From contig NZ_SHKP01000004.1 in assembly GCF_004217215.1 (NCBI RefSeq), positions 342,829 through 406,828 on the forward strand: DNA of 64,000 nt, written 5' to 3'. A program made the translations under genes and the position numbers. This document shows, piece by piece, positions 32,801 to 40,985 of the stretch (positions are counted from its first letter, which is position 1; the number at the start of each line of letters is the position of its first letter). This DNA is from Rivibacter subsaxonicus (GTDB lineage Bacteria > Pseudomonadota > Gammaproteobacteria > Burkholderiales > Burkholderiaceae_C). The notes beneath the pieces were generated by a model. The model did not search any database. It saw nothing but the letters and a program-made list of their open reading frames with translations, and had not been told where the DNA came from.

Positions 32801-35800
32801 ACGCTTGCTGGCGCCGGTGGCAGTGACTTGCTGTTGGGCGGTAGCGGTGATGACGCCCTCTTTGGCGACGCGTCGGAAGACTTTGTCCCGCTCGCAGGCC
32901 ATGGCGACGACTACCTCGACGGCCAGGACGGAAACGACACGCTCTACGGCGGCGGCGGCGACGACGTGGTGGTGGGCGGCACCGGGAACGATCAGCTGGA
33001 AGGCGGCGTTGGCGACGATGTCATCGATGGTGGCGCTGGTACCGATGTCTTGAAGGGCGGAGACGGCAACGACACTTACGTGTTGCGCCTGGGCGAGATG
33101 CCGATCAGCGGCCAAGGCTATTCAGAGGTGATAGACGACACGTCCGGGACCGACAGAGTGGTTCTCGAGGGCGTCCCTGAGTCGGGCATTGCGACGGTCA
33201 GCGCGTTTGCCGACGCCCTCATCATTCAGTCGACGAGCGCTGAACAGGTGTTCATCAGGCAGGGTGCGGCAGGATCGGTCGAGAGTTACGAGCTTGGGGA
33301 CGGCCAGCGGCTGAGTACCTCCGAAATGGTCGGACGATTCTCGCAAGACGTGATCGAGACCACGCTCTCAAACGGTGCGCGCATGGCGCTTGGTGGTCGC
33401 CGCAACGACGTGCTCTCGGTTAGCGGGGGGCGCGCCGTTCTGAGTGGCGGTTGGGGTGACGATACGCTCACCGCCTTGGGCGGCGGCAACAGCTACAAGT
33501 TCTCGCGCGGCGATGGCGCCGACACGATCAGCGACGGCGCAATGTCTGGTGGCTCACTGGGTTTGGACGGTGCGAGCTGCATCTTCTTTGGCGAAACGAT
33601 CGCTGCGGCTGATATACAACTCAGCTTTCAAGGCACCCGCCTCGTGCTGCAAACAGAGCCGGCTTCATCTGACGCAATCAGCATCGAAGGATTCAATCGG
33701 AGCGATGCACTGACGCAGCTCGCGATCGATGAGTTTGCGTTCGATGGTGTCGGGTCGCTCACCCTTGCGCAGTTGCTTGCGCGCGGCTTTGATCTTGTCG
33801 GTACTGTCGGCAACGACGTGCTGTTCGGCTCGAGCATCTCCGATCGATTTGACGGTGGGACCGGTGACGACAGTTTTGATGGCGGGACTGGCGCAGATAC
33901 CTACCGATGGGGAATCGGCTACGGTCGAGACACCGTCACTGACGCCGATGCGAACTTCGCGACGGCCGATACGTTGCAGATCGACGGTGCCTTGGCCCCG
34001 AGCGACCTGGTGCTCCAGCGCAGTGGCAATGACCTCATTGTTCGTAGCCGGACAACCACCGACCAGATCACTGTGATCGACCAGTACGCCGGAACTGGTG
34101 TCGAGGGGATCAGCTTCGGCGGCGGCTTGGTGTGGACCCGCGTCGATATCGATGCCAACTTGAGCAACGATCTGTCGGAAGGGCCGGACGTCTTCACCGG
34201 CACCGTCGGCGCAGACGTCATCTCCGGGCTGGACGGGAACGACACTATCAGCGGGTTGGCAGGCTCGGATGTCATTGATGGAGGCAATGGCCACGACTCC
34301 CTCAGTGGCGGTGATGGCGATGACACGTTGTTCGGCAGCGCGGGCACCGACATGCTGGCCGGCGCGGCAGGCAGCGACGTCTTGGATGGAGGCGCCGGCG
34401 ATGACAACTTGAGCGGCGGAACCGGAGACAACGTCTACCGCTTTGGCAGGGGCGATGGGCAGGACCTGATCACATGGATGAGCAACTCTTCCGGTGCGAT
34501 GAACACGCTTGAGTTCAAGGACGAGATCACGCCGGCCGATCTGACACTGGTCCAGTACGGATTCGCGGGCGACCTGGTCGTCCGCATCGCCGGCACGACT
34601 GACCAAGTCACGGTTGGTGGCTTCTTCCAGGGACCCGACGCCGGGGCGACGCCCAGCACGGTACAAGGGTTCCACTTCCTCGACGGGACCGTGTGGGACG
34701 CACGTGCCATCCTTAGCCGGGCCTTCCAGGGAACCACCGCTGCCGACTCCATTAAGGGCACAACGGCGGACGACACGATCTCGGGTGGGGCAGGCGCCGA
34801 TCTCCTCAACGGCGATGCCGGCGACGACCTGCTCGACGGTGGTGCCGGCGTCGACACGCTGCAGGGCGACTCCGGAAACGACACATTGATCGGCGGCGAG
34901 TACATGACGGGCGCTGCCGGCAACGACACCTACGTCATCACCGCTTGGCCGAACGCGGCGCTGACCGTCCACGATTCGAGTGGTGCGCTCGACGTGCTGG
35001 TGCTGCCCGCGGAGGCAACGCCGACCACGGTCGAGATCGACCTCGCCTACAGCAACTCGAGCCGAACCTACGATGCGCTGTCAATCACGCTGCCTTGGTG
35101 CCCGGCGATCCAGGTCGAGGGCTTCTACGGAAGCGCGACGGCCGACTCGGTTGAGGAGGTTCGTTTCGCCGACGGCACGGTGTGGACGCGCTGGGACCTG
35201 TCGGCACGCCTGCGCTCCGGCCGGCTCAGCGACGCCGATGACCAGGCGGTGCTCGGTTTCCGCTGGAGCGACCTGCTTGATGGCAAAGGAGGCAACGACC
35301 TCATCAGCGGCATGCTCGGCGACGACAGCTTGCTTGGGGGTGCCGGCCAGGACACGCTGTACGGCAGTGAGGGCCACGACACGGTGTCCGGGAACAGCGG
35401 TGACGACGAGTTGTACGGTGACTCGTACTGGTGGACCGACACCGGCGACGGCAACGATTCGATCGCTGGCGGTGACGGCAACGACACGCTGTACGGTACC
35501 GGGGGCCATGACACGCTCGAAGGTGCAGCAGGCACGGATGTCTTGTTCGGTGGCGAAGGCGACGATGCCTTCCTGTTTGGCGCGGGCAGTGGCGACGACA
35601 AGCTCTACGAGCAGTCCGGCGCGGACAGGGTCGTTCTCGCTGCGGATGTCTTGCCGAGCGATGTCAGTGTGGTGCGTCATGGCGACGACCTGGTGTTGGC
35701 CGTGAACGGTAGCGCGACGCAGCTCTGGCTGATGGGACAGGCTGGCCCCAATTGGAACTCATGCGTCGAGCGAGTGGAGTTCGCCGATCAGACGGTTTGG

Positions 35801-38800
35801 TTGCAGTCAGATCTGTTGTCTTTGGCAAGCGGGACCGGTACTGCCAACAGCACGACCGGTACGGCCGATAACGACAACTACGCCGTCGATCATCCGAGTG
35901 ATGTGATCGTCGAATCTGCCGGTCAGGGTGTCGATTTCGTGATGAGCAGTGTGAACTTCACCTTGCCCAACGAAGTTGAGAACTTGACGTTGACGGGACT
36001 TCTGAACACGCACGGCGTCGGAAACCAGCTCGCCAATCAGCTGACGGGTAATGCCGGAAACAACACGTTGGTTTCAGGAGCCGGCTCAGGCACAGACACT
36101 CTCGCCGGCGGTGATGGCGACGATGTTTACGACCTACAGAAGTTCTACTCCTGGACAGCCGGTCCCACGACCAATGCGGACGTCGTCGTCGAGCTTGGAG
36201 GCGGCGGGACGGACACGGTCTTGTCCGATGCCTATCACTACACGCTGGAGACCAACGTCGAGCACCTGGTTTCCACCGCAGTGGATTCATGGAACTTAGG
36301 CGGCAAGCCCCTGGCCGCGCTGATTCATGGCAACGTTGGCGACAACGCCATTGACGCTTCCATCCGCCTCTCGACCACGCGGATCGACGGAGGCGCTGGC
36401 AACGACACGATGCACGGCGGAACGGGCAACGACACCTACGTCGTTGACAGCGTAGGCGACGTCGTATTCGAGGCTGCTCAGAACACCAGCGTCGACACCA
36501 TCGAGAGCTCCGTTGACTGGGCGCTGGTCGCCGGGATCGAGAATCTGACGCTCGTAGGAACGGTGGCGACCGGCGGCATCGGCACGAGCGCCGCCAACGT
36601 GTTGGACGGGTCGGCATATACAAATGCTGCCGGGACGCAGACCTGGGCGGTCAACCAGCTCACGGGTCTGGCCGGAGATGACATCTACCTCATCGACGCC
36701 TCCGATTCCGTGACCGAAGCGATCAACGGTGGATTCGACAAGGTCATCGTCGCAGCTGGATCCGTGGGGACCTACGCGCTTGCCACCTACACCAACGTCG
36801 AGGCCCTTCAACTGGGGCAGGCAGTCAACCACTCCAATATTCAAGGCACCGACGCGGCCGAGCAGTTGTACGGCAACACGTACTCGAACATCATCGTCGG
36901 CGGAGCTGGGGACGATGCGCTGGTAGATGCCGTCTGGCCCGCTGGCACCCTCAGCTATGGTCCAGGCGACTGGGATCGCCTCGAAGGCGGAGACGGAAAC
37001 GACTCACTGCTCTCGACGTCTGGGACTGATGTGCTCGACGGTGGCATCGGCAATGACGTGCTCACGATCAAGAACAGCACGTCTTCGACCGTCGAGTTCG
37101 GGAGCGGGCATGACGTCGTGCACTATCAGTCCGCGAGCGGCATCAGCGTCAGAATCAACGGGGCTTTGAGCGTAGATTCGCTGCAGGTGCAGCGCGAAGG
37201 CGAAGCTCTGCGCTTGAGCTTTGCCGGAGGGCTCCACAGCCTGAACCTTGAAAACTTCTACCAGAGTGTCGCCTCGCCGCTGCAGGCCGGCGGTTACAGC
37301 GAATGCACCTTCGCAGACGGAACGGTGCTGAGTGCCGACAACTTGGCAGTGCTCTGCGTCAATGGGATAGGCAGCCCCGGAACCGATCAGCGGGATGTCC
37401 TCATCGGTACCCCGGAGGGCGACACGCTCGCCGCTCTGGCAGACGCGGACCTGGTCCTTGGCCGCGACGGTGACGACGTCATTGCCGGTGGTACCGGCGA
37501 TGACACGATCCTGGGCGGAATCGGGGCTGACGCTGTGCAGGGCAACGATGGGGACGACTACGTCCGGGGAGAAGATGGCAGCGACTCTCTCGATGGCGCG
37601 CTCGGCAACGACTCTCTGTACGGAGGCGACGGGATCGATCTGCTTTTCGGTGGGGACGGAGACGATAGCTTGTCGGGCGACGCAGGGAGCGACGCGCTTC
37701 AGGGCGACGCGGGACTGGACCTGCTCGACGGTGGTGAAGGCGACGACCTGCTGACGGGCGGCGATGGCATCGATACGCTGCGCGGCGGCGCCGGGTTCGA
37801 CACCCTTGTCGGAGCCGACGGCAGCGACGTCATCGACCCTGGCTCTGGATTCGACGTGATTCGTCTAGGCCGAGGGTCCGGTGCAGACCGCGTTACCGGC
37901 TACGACGCAGGCGGCGACGAGATCCTGTTTGATGAAGGCGTCGCACCGACAGACCTGCTTCTCAGTTACTCCGGATCTGATCTGCTCATCACGATTGCAG
38001 GAACCGCCGACTCGCTCAGAGTCGAGCAGTTCGTCAACTACTGGAACCAAGTCTCGTTGAGGTTTGCCGATGGCACAACATGGACCTCCTACAAGATCTG
38101 GGAGGTCCTCACGACGGTTCACGGGACAGAAGCCGCCGACGTGCTTACGGGCGCGAACGGCTCGGACCGCCTCTATGCCAGGGGCGGAAACGACACGCTG
38201 GATGGCCGGGACGGTCATGACTTGCTCGACGGCGGGGTCGGTGACGACACACTCACCGGCGGTACGGGCTACGACACGTTGGATGGAGGTCCTGGAATCG
38301 ACCGGATGGTTGGTGGCGGTGATAGCGACTTCTACTTGGTCGACAACGCAGCAGACCTCATCGTCGAGGTGAGCGGCGGAGGTGACTACGACTGGGTCGA
38401 GGCGTCGGTCGCGTACACCCTCCCGAGCTTCGTAGAAGGACTTGAGCTGACCGGAATTGGCAACATTTCCGGTACAGGTAACAGCCTCGACAACTCGATT
38501 GAGGGCAACGCGGGCAACAACACGCTCACTGGTGGCGCGGGTGCCGACGAGCTTTATGACTACGATGGCGGCGCCGACTCGCTCAATGGTGGGACTGGTG
38601 CCGACGACATGGAAGGCGGGCCGGGCGACGACACGTACGTTGTCGATTCCGCGCAGGATGCCGTCTACGAGTACGAGTTGGAGGGAAATGATCTCGTACA
38701 GGCCAGTGTGAGCTACGTGCTCCCTGACGAGGTCGAACGCCTCACATTGACCGGTGGTTCCGCGCTCTCGGGAGAGGGCAACCTGGCCGCCAACGCGATC

Positions 38801-40111
38801 ACGGGCAATACGGCAGCGAACGTGCTGCGTGGACACGCAGGTGACGACACGCTCAGCGGCGGGACGGGTGCGGACTCCATGTACGGCGGTCTCGGAAACG
38901 ACAGCTACGTGGTCGACAACGCTGCGGACCTGGTCAGTGAGCTGGCCGGCGAGGGAACAGATTCGGTCAGCAGCAGTGCGACCTACACGCTCGCAGCAGA
39001 CGTCGAGAATCTGACCCTGACCGGGTCGTCTGCCCTGAAAGGCACCGGCAATGCGCTCGACAACTTGCTGAGCGGCAACACCGGGGCCAACTCGATCACC
39101 GGAGGCGCCGGCAACGACACGATCAACGGGGGATCCGGCAACGACACCATGCTCGGTGGCACCGGTGATGACACCTACTTTGCGAATGTCGCGACCGATG
39201 TCGTCACGGAAGCGGTCAACGAAGGAATCGACACGGTCAACTCCTCCGCTACGCTGACCCTGAGTGCCAACGTCGAGAACCTGACTTTGACCGGGACCAG
39301 CGCCCTCAACGGCACCGGTAACACCCTGGCGAATGTCTTGATCGGCAATAGCGGCAGCAACTTGCTGACCGGCGGTGATGGCAATGACACGATCGATGGG
39401 GGGATGGGCAACGACACGATGGTCGGCGGGATCGGCAATGACACCTTCTACGTCGACGTCTCGACCGACGTGATTACTGAAGCCGCGGGCGCAGGCACCG
39501 ACACGGTGATGTCGGGAGTAACGCTCTCGCTCGGCAGCAATCTGGAGAATCTCACGCTGACCGGGTCTAACTTTGTCAATGGAACCGGCAACACGCTGAA
39601 CAACACGCTAACTGGGAATTCAGTCGCCAATACGCTCAGCGGCGGCGAAGGCAACGACACGTACATCGGCGCAGCTGGCAACGACACCGTGACCGACAGT
39701 TCAACCACGTCGGCCGACGTCTACCGCTGGGGCATCGGCGCCGGCAACGACAGCATCAGCGATGCCGGCGGCGCCGACCGGATCGAGATCGCTGCTGGCG
39801 CTGTCAGCTCACAGGTCACGCTGACCCGCAGCGGCAACAATCTGCAGGTCGGTATCACTGGCGCGACCGACGTGTTGACCGTGCTCAACTGGTACACCGC
39901 CACGGCCAACAAGATCGAGGAGATCAAGCTGGCTGACGGAACCATCATCGGGGCGGGGGCGGCTCCGATGTCCGTCGTCACTGGCATCGCGGCAAGTACA
40001 TCGTTGCTGGTCGATGCGATGGCGCAGTTCGACGCACCGGCCGCAGGTGACATGCCTCTGGAACGTCGAGCCTGGTTCGAACAGCCCATGCTGGCGGTGG
40101 GCTCGCTGTAG
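29810..40111 (+). CDS. Giant RTX exoprotein with lipase-like N-terminal domain
   Basis: This protein has 3433 residues. Residues 1-~300 look like a class 3 lipase: IYVSMQGTTG (oxyanion strand), GHSLGGYLA with nucleophile Ser178, and His276 in GVPNHFIYK as a candidate third residue. From about residue 511, blocks of GGxGxDxxx calcium-binding nonapeptides alternate at least nine times with ~80-100-residue calcium-binding-related modules ending in a FADGTVW-like strand (for example residues 1361-1444, 1537-1636, 2681-2766 and 3304-3380). There is a 46-residue superrepeat at 892-1076 and 90-residue tandem repeats near the C-terminus. The last ~45 residues (LLVDAMAQFDAPAAG to the end) should be the uncleaved export signal. 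There is no N-terminal signal peptide. It is the likely cargo of the HlyB/HlyD-like pair upstream. Confidence 0.92.
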   Translation: MSTIQDAYWNALLADATYALLANVENKSGDALRDLLKERMTEPLANHIATNFSLVTHIETDDVTGSGFDATVWRRSDGKIYVSMQGTTGLQDFLTDAQLAITGNGRDQIAAMANWWFKITTPVGQTARQISVEQVEVGRDPFGLPIMQAQLKEVPGVAGAGKVSAADLAGGIEVNGHSLGGYLASAFTRLFGAQAHVTHTSTFNSAGFAPGSEAVFAQWQSAIGPGYGLGRYPNASEQTNYFAEKGLNVTTNTFWFSQVGKRVSIFNEGGAGVPNHFIYKLTDSLALTVAMEKLDPSITIERASTMFAAGSNQMAGSLEGVLDGLRRLLLGPASANTPAGDAGDNPNSRVSFHTNLGDLGKSALVTALQGKVRFETSGAALGSKARTDFGALAALLTLSPVWVAGNGTDDAALNAVWASAAWSTQQGQWLADKGLSASQREAGQATFSDEWIADRAAMLGALMRYNTTDASGGVVRSQAQGAYQIIYSDATTSTTLAVQNSGSQPRAYVKLGGGGSESLLGEGLADHLYGGAGNDVLNGQGGNDYLEGNADNDTLDGGTGNDKLLGGRGTDTYVFTGNWGADEIVDADGTGTLQIEGLTGGLPQGKKWVDNVFRSADQLVLYKLVDQGSGRRDVVISFEGRADTITLRSWVNGQFGITLDAVTTVPATSNTASGSFIKKLDTNGTTFVLDAFGNYVSDGVLTTEPDSLIGTAAADRMIADVGNDALMGGAGDDLLEGGDGSDLLLGGAGADNLQGGAGNDFIFGSGEGAVSLAERRAGTQPVADGPELGRGFGWVVYDQPGVDANGNKVWITAGPSASSVSSDAGNVIDGGAGDDRIVAGLGDDLVQGGADNDLITGMAGDDMLDGGAGNDSIEGDATDLQGYISSTPGVQHGNDIIDGGAGDDRLTGDGGDDLLYGGADNDSLWGDASNVRDAPAQFHGRDYLDGGEGNDYLAGGGSDDELDGGNGNDNLWGDDSEQALPLTAHGDDTLDGDAGNDTLAGAGGSDLLLGGSGDDALFGDASEDFVPLAGHGDDYLDGQDGNDTLYGGGGDDVVVGGTGNDQLEGGVGDDVIDGGAGTDVLKGGDGNDTYVLRLGEMPISGQGYSEVIDDTSGTDRVVLEGVPESGIATVSAFADALIIQSTSAEQVFIRQGAAGSVESYELGDGQRLSTSEMVGRFSQDVIETTLSNGARMALGGRRNDVLSVSGGRAVLSGGWGDDTLTALGGGNSYKFSRGDGADTISDGAMSGGSLGLDGASCIFFGETIAAADIQLSFQGTRLVLQTEPASSDAISIEGFNRSDALTQLAIDEFAFDGVGSLTLAQLLARGFDLVGTVGNDVLFGSSISDRFDGGTGDDSFDGGTGADTYRWGIGYGRDTVTDADANFATADTLQIDGALAPSDLVLQRSGNDLIVRSRTTTDQITVIDQYAGTGVEGISFGGGLVWTRVDIDANLSNDLSEGPDVFTGTVGADVISGLDGNDTISGLAGSDVIDGGNGHDSLSGGDGDDTLFGSAGTDMLAGAAGSDVLDGGAGDDNLSGGTGDNVYRFGRGDGQDLITWMSNSSGAMNTLEFKDEITPADLTLVQYGFAGDLVVRIAGTTDQVTVGGFFQGPDAGATPSTVQGFHFLDGTVWDARAILSRAFQGTTAADSIKGTTADDTISGGAGADLLNGDAGDDLLDGGAGVDTLQGDSGNDTLIGGEYMTGAAGNDTYVITAWPNAALTVHDSSGALDVLVLPAEATPTTVEIDLAYSNSSRTYDALSITLPWCPAIQVEGFYGSATADSVEEVRFADGTVWTRWDLSARLRSGRLSDADDQAVLGFRWSDLLDGKGGNDLISGMLGDDSLLGGAGQDTLYGSEGHDTVSGNSGDDELYGDSYWWTDTGDGNDSIAGGDGNDTLYGTGGHDTLEGAAGTDVLFGGEGDDAFLFGAGSGDDKLYEQSGADRVVLAADVLPSDVSVVRHGDDLVLAVNGSATQLWLMGQAGPNWNSCVERVEFADQTVWLQSDLLSLASGTGTANSTTGTADNDNYAVDHPSDVIVESAGQGVDFVMSSVNFTLPNEVENLTLTGLLNTHGVGNQLANQLTGNAGNNTLVSGAGSGTDTLAGGDGDDVYDLQKFYSWTAGPTTNADVVVELGGGGTDTVLSDAYHYTLETNVEHLVSTAVDSWNLGGKPLAALIHGNVGDNAIDASIRLSTTRIDGGAGNDTMHGGTGNDTYVVDSVGDVVFEAAQNTSVDTIESSVDWALVAGIENLTLVGTVATGGIGTSAANVLDGSAYTNAAGTQTWAVNQLTGLAGDDIYLIDASDSVTEAINGGFDKVIVAAGSVGTYALATYTNVEALQLGQAVNHSNIQGTDAAEQLYGNTYSNIIVGGAGDDALVDAVWPAGTLSYGPGDWDRLEGGDGNDSLLSTSGTDVLDGGIGNDVLTIKNSTSSTVEFGSGHDVVHYQSASGISVRINGALSVDSLQVQREGEALRLSFAGGLHSLNLENFYQSVASPLQAGGYSECTFADGTVLSADNLAVLCVNGIGSPGTDQRDVLIGTPEGDTLAALADADLVLGRDGDDVIAGGTGDDTILGGIGADAVQGNDGDDYVRGEDGSDSLDGALGNDSLYGGDGIDLLFGGDGDDSLSGDAGSDALQGDAGLDLLDGGEGDDLLTGGDGIDTLRGGAGFDTLVGADGSDVIDPGSGFDVIRLGRGSGADRVTGYDAGGDEILFDEGVAPTDLLLSYSGSDLLITIAGTADSLRVEQFVNYWNQVSLRFADGTTWTSYKIWEVLTTVHGTEAADVLTGANGSDRLYARGGNDTLDGRDGHDLLDGGVGDDTLTGGTGYDTLDGGPGIDRMVGGGDSDFYLVDNAADLIVEVSGGGDYDWVEASVAYTLPSFVEGLELTGIGNISGTGNSLDNSIEGNAGNNTLTGGAGADELYDYDGGADSLNGGTGADDMEGGPGDDTYVVDSAQDAVYEYELEGNDLVQASVSYVLPDEVERLTLTGGSALSGEGNLAANAITGNTAANVLRGHAGDDTLSGGTGADSMYGGLGNDSYVVDNAADLVSELAGEGTDSVSSSATYTLAADVENLTLTGSSALKGTGNALDNLLSGNTGANSITGGAGNDTINGGSGNDTMLGGTGDDTYFANVATDVVTEAVNEGIDTVNSSATLTLSANVENLTLTGTSALNGTGNTLANVLIGNSGSNLLTGGDGNDTIDGGMGNDTMVGGIGNDTFYVDVSTDVITEAAGAGTDTVMSGVTLSLGSNLENLTLTGSNFVNGTGNTLNNTLTGNSVANTLSGGEGNDTYIGAAGNDTVTDSSTTSADVYRWGIGAGNDSISDAGGADRIEIAAGAVSSQVTLTRSGNNLQVGITGATDVLTVLNWYTATANKIEEIKLADGTIIGAGAAPMSVVTGIAASTSLLVDAMAQFDAPAAGDMPLERRAWFEQPMLAVGSL
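32483..33037 (+). repeat. 46/47-codon tandem superrepeat inside the RTX gene
   Basis: Four consecutive units begin with His-Gly at residues 892, 939, 985 and 1031 (spacing 47, 46, 46), each about 138-141 bp. Each unit holds several nonapeptides (LDGxxGNDxLxG and similar); the first three end in WGD- or FGD-led linkers. The linkers ALPLTA and FVPLAG in units two and three are alike, showing unit duplication. Confidence 0.85.
38432..39690 (+). repeat. Tandem 90-codon repeats near the RTX C-terminus
   Basis: The motif VENLTLTG(S/T)SALxGTGN, followed by RTX nonapeptides and a YVVDxxxDxVxE strand, recurs with starts at 38432, 38732, 39002, 39272 and 39542. The first spacing is 300 bp and the next three are exactly 270 bp. 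More diverged copies of the same module occur near 35970, 36250 and 36530. This points to growth by in-frame duplication. Confidence 0.85.
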
Positions 40112-40192
40112 TCTGCTTGTGAGCCTAGAGGCACTTCACCACTAGGCCGCGCCCCGCCTTCGCGCGGCGTGAGCGTGAACTAACTGTCGCTT

Positions 40193-40329
40193 CTGCCTGA
40201 TTTCGAGGCAGACGCAAGCGCAACGACAGCCAGAAACAACGTTCAGCCTGCAACCGATATGTAACATCGAATCAGGCTGAATCTTCTTCTGCAAGGTGCC
40301 GAGCAGCCTGACCGCGGTGACGCGGTTTT
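40193..40329 (+). terminator. Hairpins in the gap after the RTX gene
   Basis: The 249-base gap after the RTX stop contains GCCGCG/CGCGGC (40146 and 40163), CTGCCT-(7)-AGGCAG (40193-40211) and CCGCG-GTGA-CGCGG followed by TTTT (40312-40329). The last is the most terminator-like, since it has a T-run, and it ends about 30 bases before the next start codon. The whole gap is relatively A/T-rich, so it probably holds the promoter of the following gene cluster too, but I cannot point to clear -35/-10 boxes. Confidence 0.5.
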
Positions 40330-40360
40330 CAGGCACCGCAGATTAGTCGTTGGGGTTGCC

Positions 40361-40870
40361 TTGAACAAGTTTGTGAAGGCCATTTTGGCCGGCACGGGAG
40401 CGCTTTTGTGTCTGGCTTCGGCCTGGGCGCAGAGCGCCGAAGTCGACAGTCGGTTGTCGGTGCAACGGGTGGCTGCTCAGGCCGATGGCCGCGAGTCCTT
40501 GGGTCCGGCCACCAGCGTCAAGCCGGGTGACGTGCTCGAGTACCGCTCGAGCTATCACAACGTGGGCAAGGCGCCCGCGCGCGGTCTGACGGCCACGCTG
40601 CCGATCCCGGCCGGAACCGAGTTCCTGCCTGGTTCGACGCGGCCCGTCGCCGCCACGGCCAGCACCGACGGCATGAACTTCGCGCCGCTGCCGCTGAAGC
40701 GAACGATCAAGCAGGCCGATGGCCGTGTCGTCGAGCAACTCGTGCCGATCGCCGAGTACCGCGCGCTGCGCTGGGCGCCGGTCGACCTGCCGCCCGACCA
40801 GACGCTGCAGTTCGTCGCCCGCGTGCGCGTGGTCGACGACCGCGCGCCGGCATCGGCACCGAAGAAGTGA
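40361..40870 (+). CDS. Exported single-domain DUF11-like protein
   Basis: This 169-residue protein starts at a TTG (LNKFVKAILAGTGALLCLAS as coded, first residue Met) with a clear signal peptide ending near WAQSA. The rest is one Ig-like conserved-repeat domain: VKPGDVLEYRSSYHNVGKAP, LPIPAGTEFLPGS and LPPDQTLQFVARVRVVDDRA, the strand pattern of DUF11 domains. It carries no cysteine after the signal region and no anchor, so it is probably free in the periplasm or secreted. It opens a five-gene cluster of repeat proteins and could be the subunit-like single-domain member, but this is inference. The ribosome site is weak. Confidence 0.75.
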   Translation: MNKFVKAILAGTGALLCLASAWAQSAEVDSRLSVQRVAAQADGRESLGPATSVKPGDVLEYRSSYHNVGKAPARGLTATLPIPAGTEFLPGSTRPVAATASTDGMNFAPLPLKRTIKQADGRVVEQLVPIAEYRALRWAPVDLPPDQTLQFVARVRVVDDRAPASAPKK

Positions 40871-40985
40871 TCGCCCGGCGGCCCACAGCCGCCTACCCAG
40901 AACGCAGACATGGCATGGCACTGAACAGAACGGTGCCACCGGCCAGCGCAGTTTTTGATTTCAGTACGAAGGACGGAGAACAAGC

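Noticed and set aside
38432-39690. Regular 270-bp repeats as a possible CRISPR or satellite array.
   Set aside because: Units are in frame, encode RTX and strand motifs, and lack the short repeat/unique spacer pattern.
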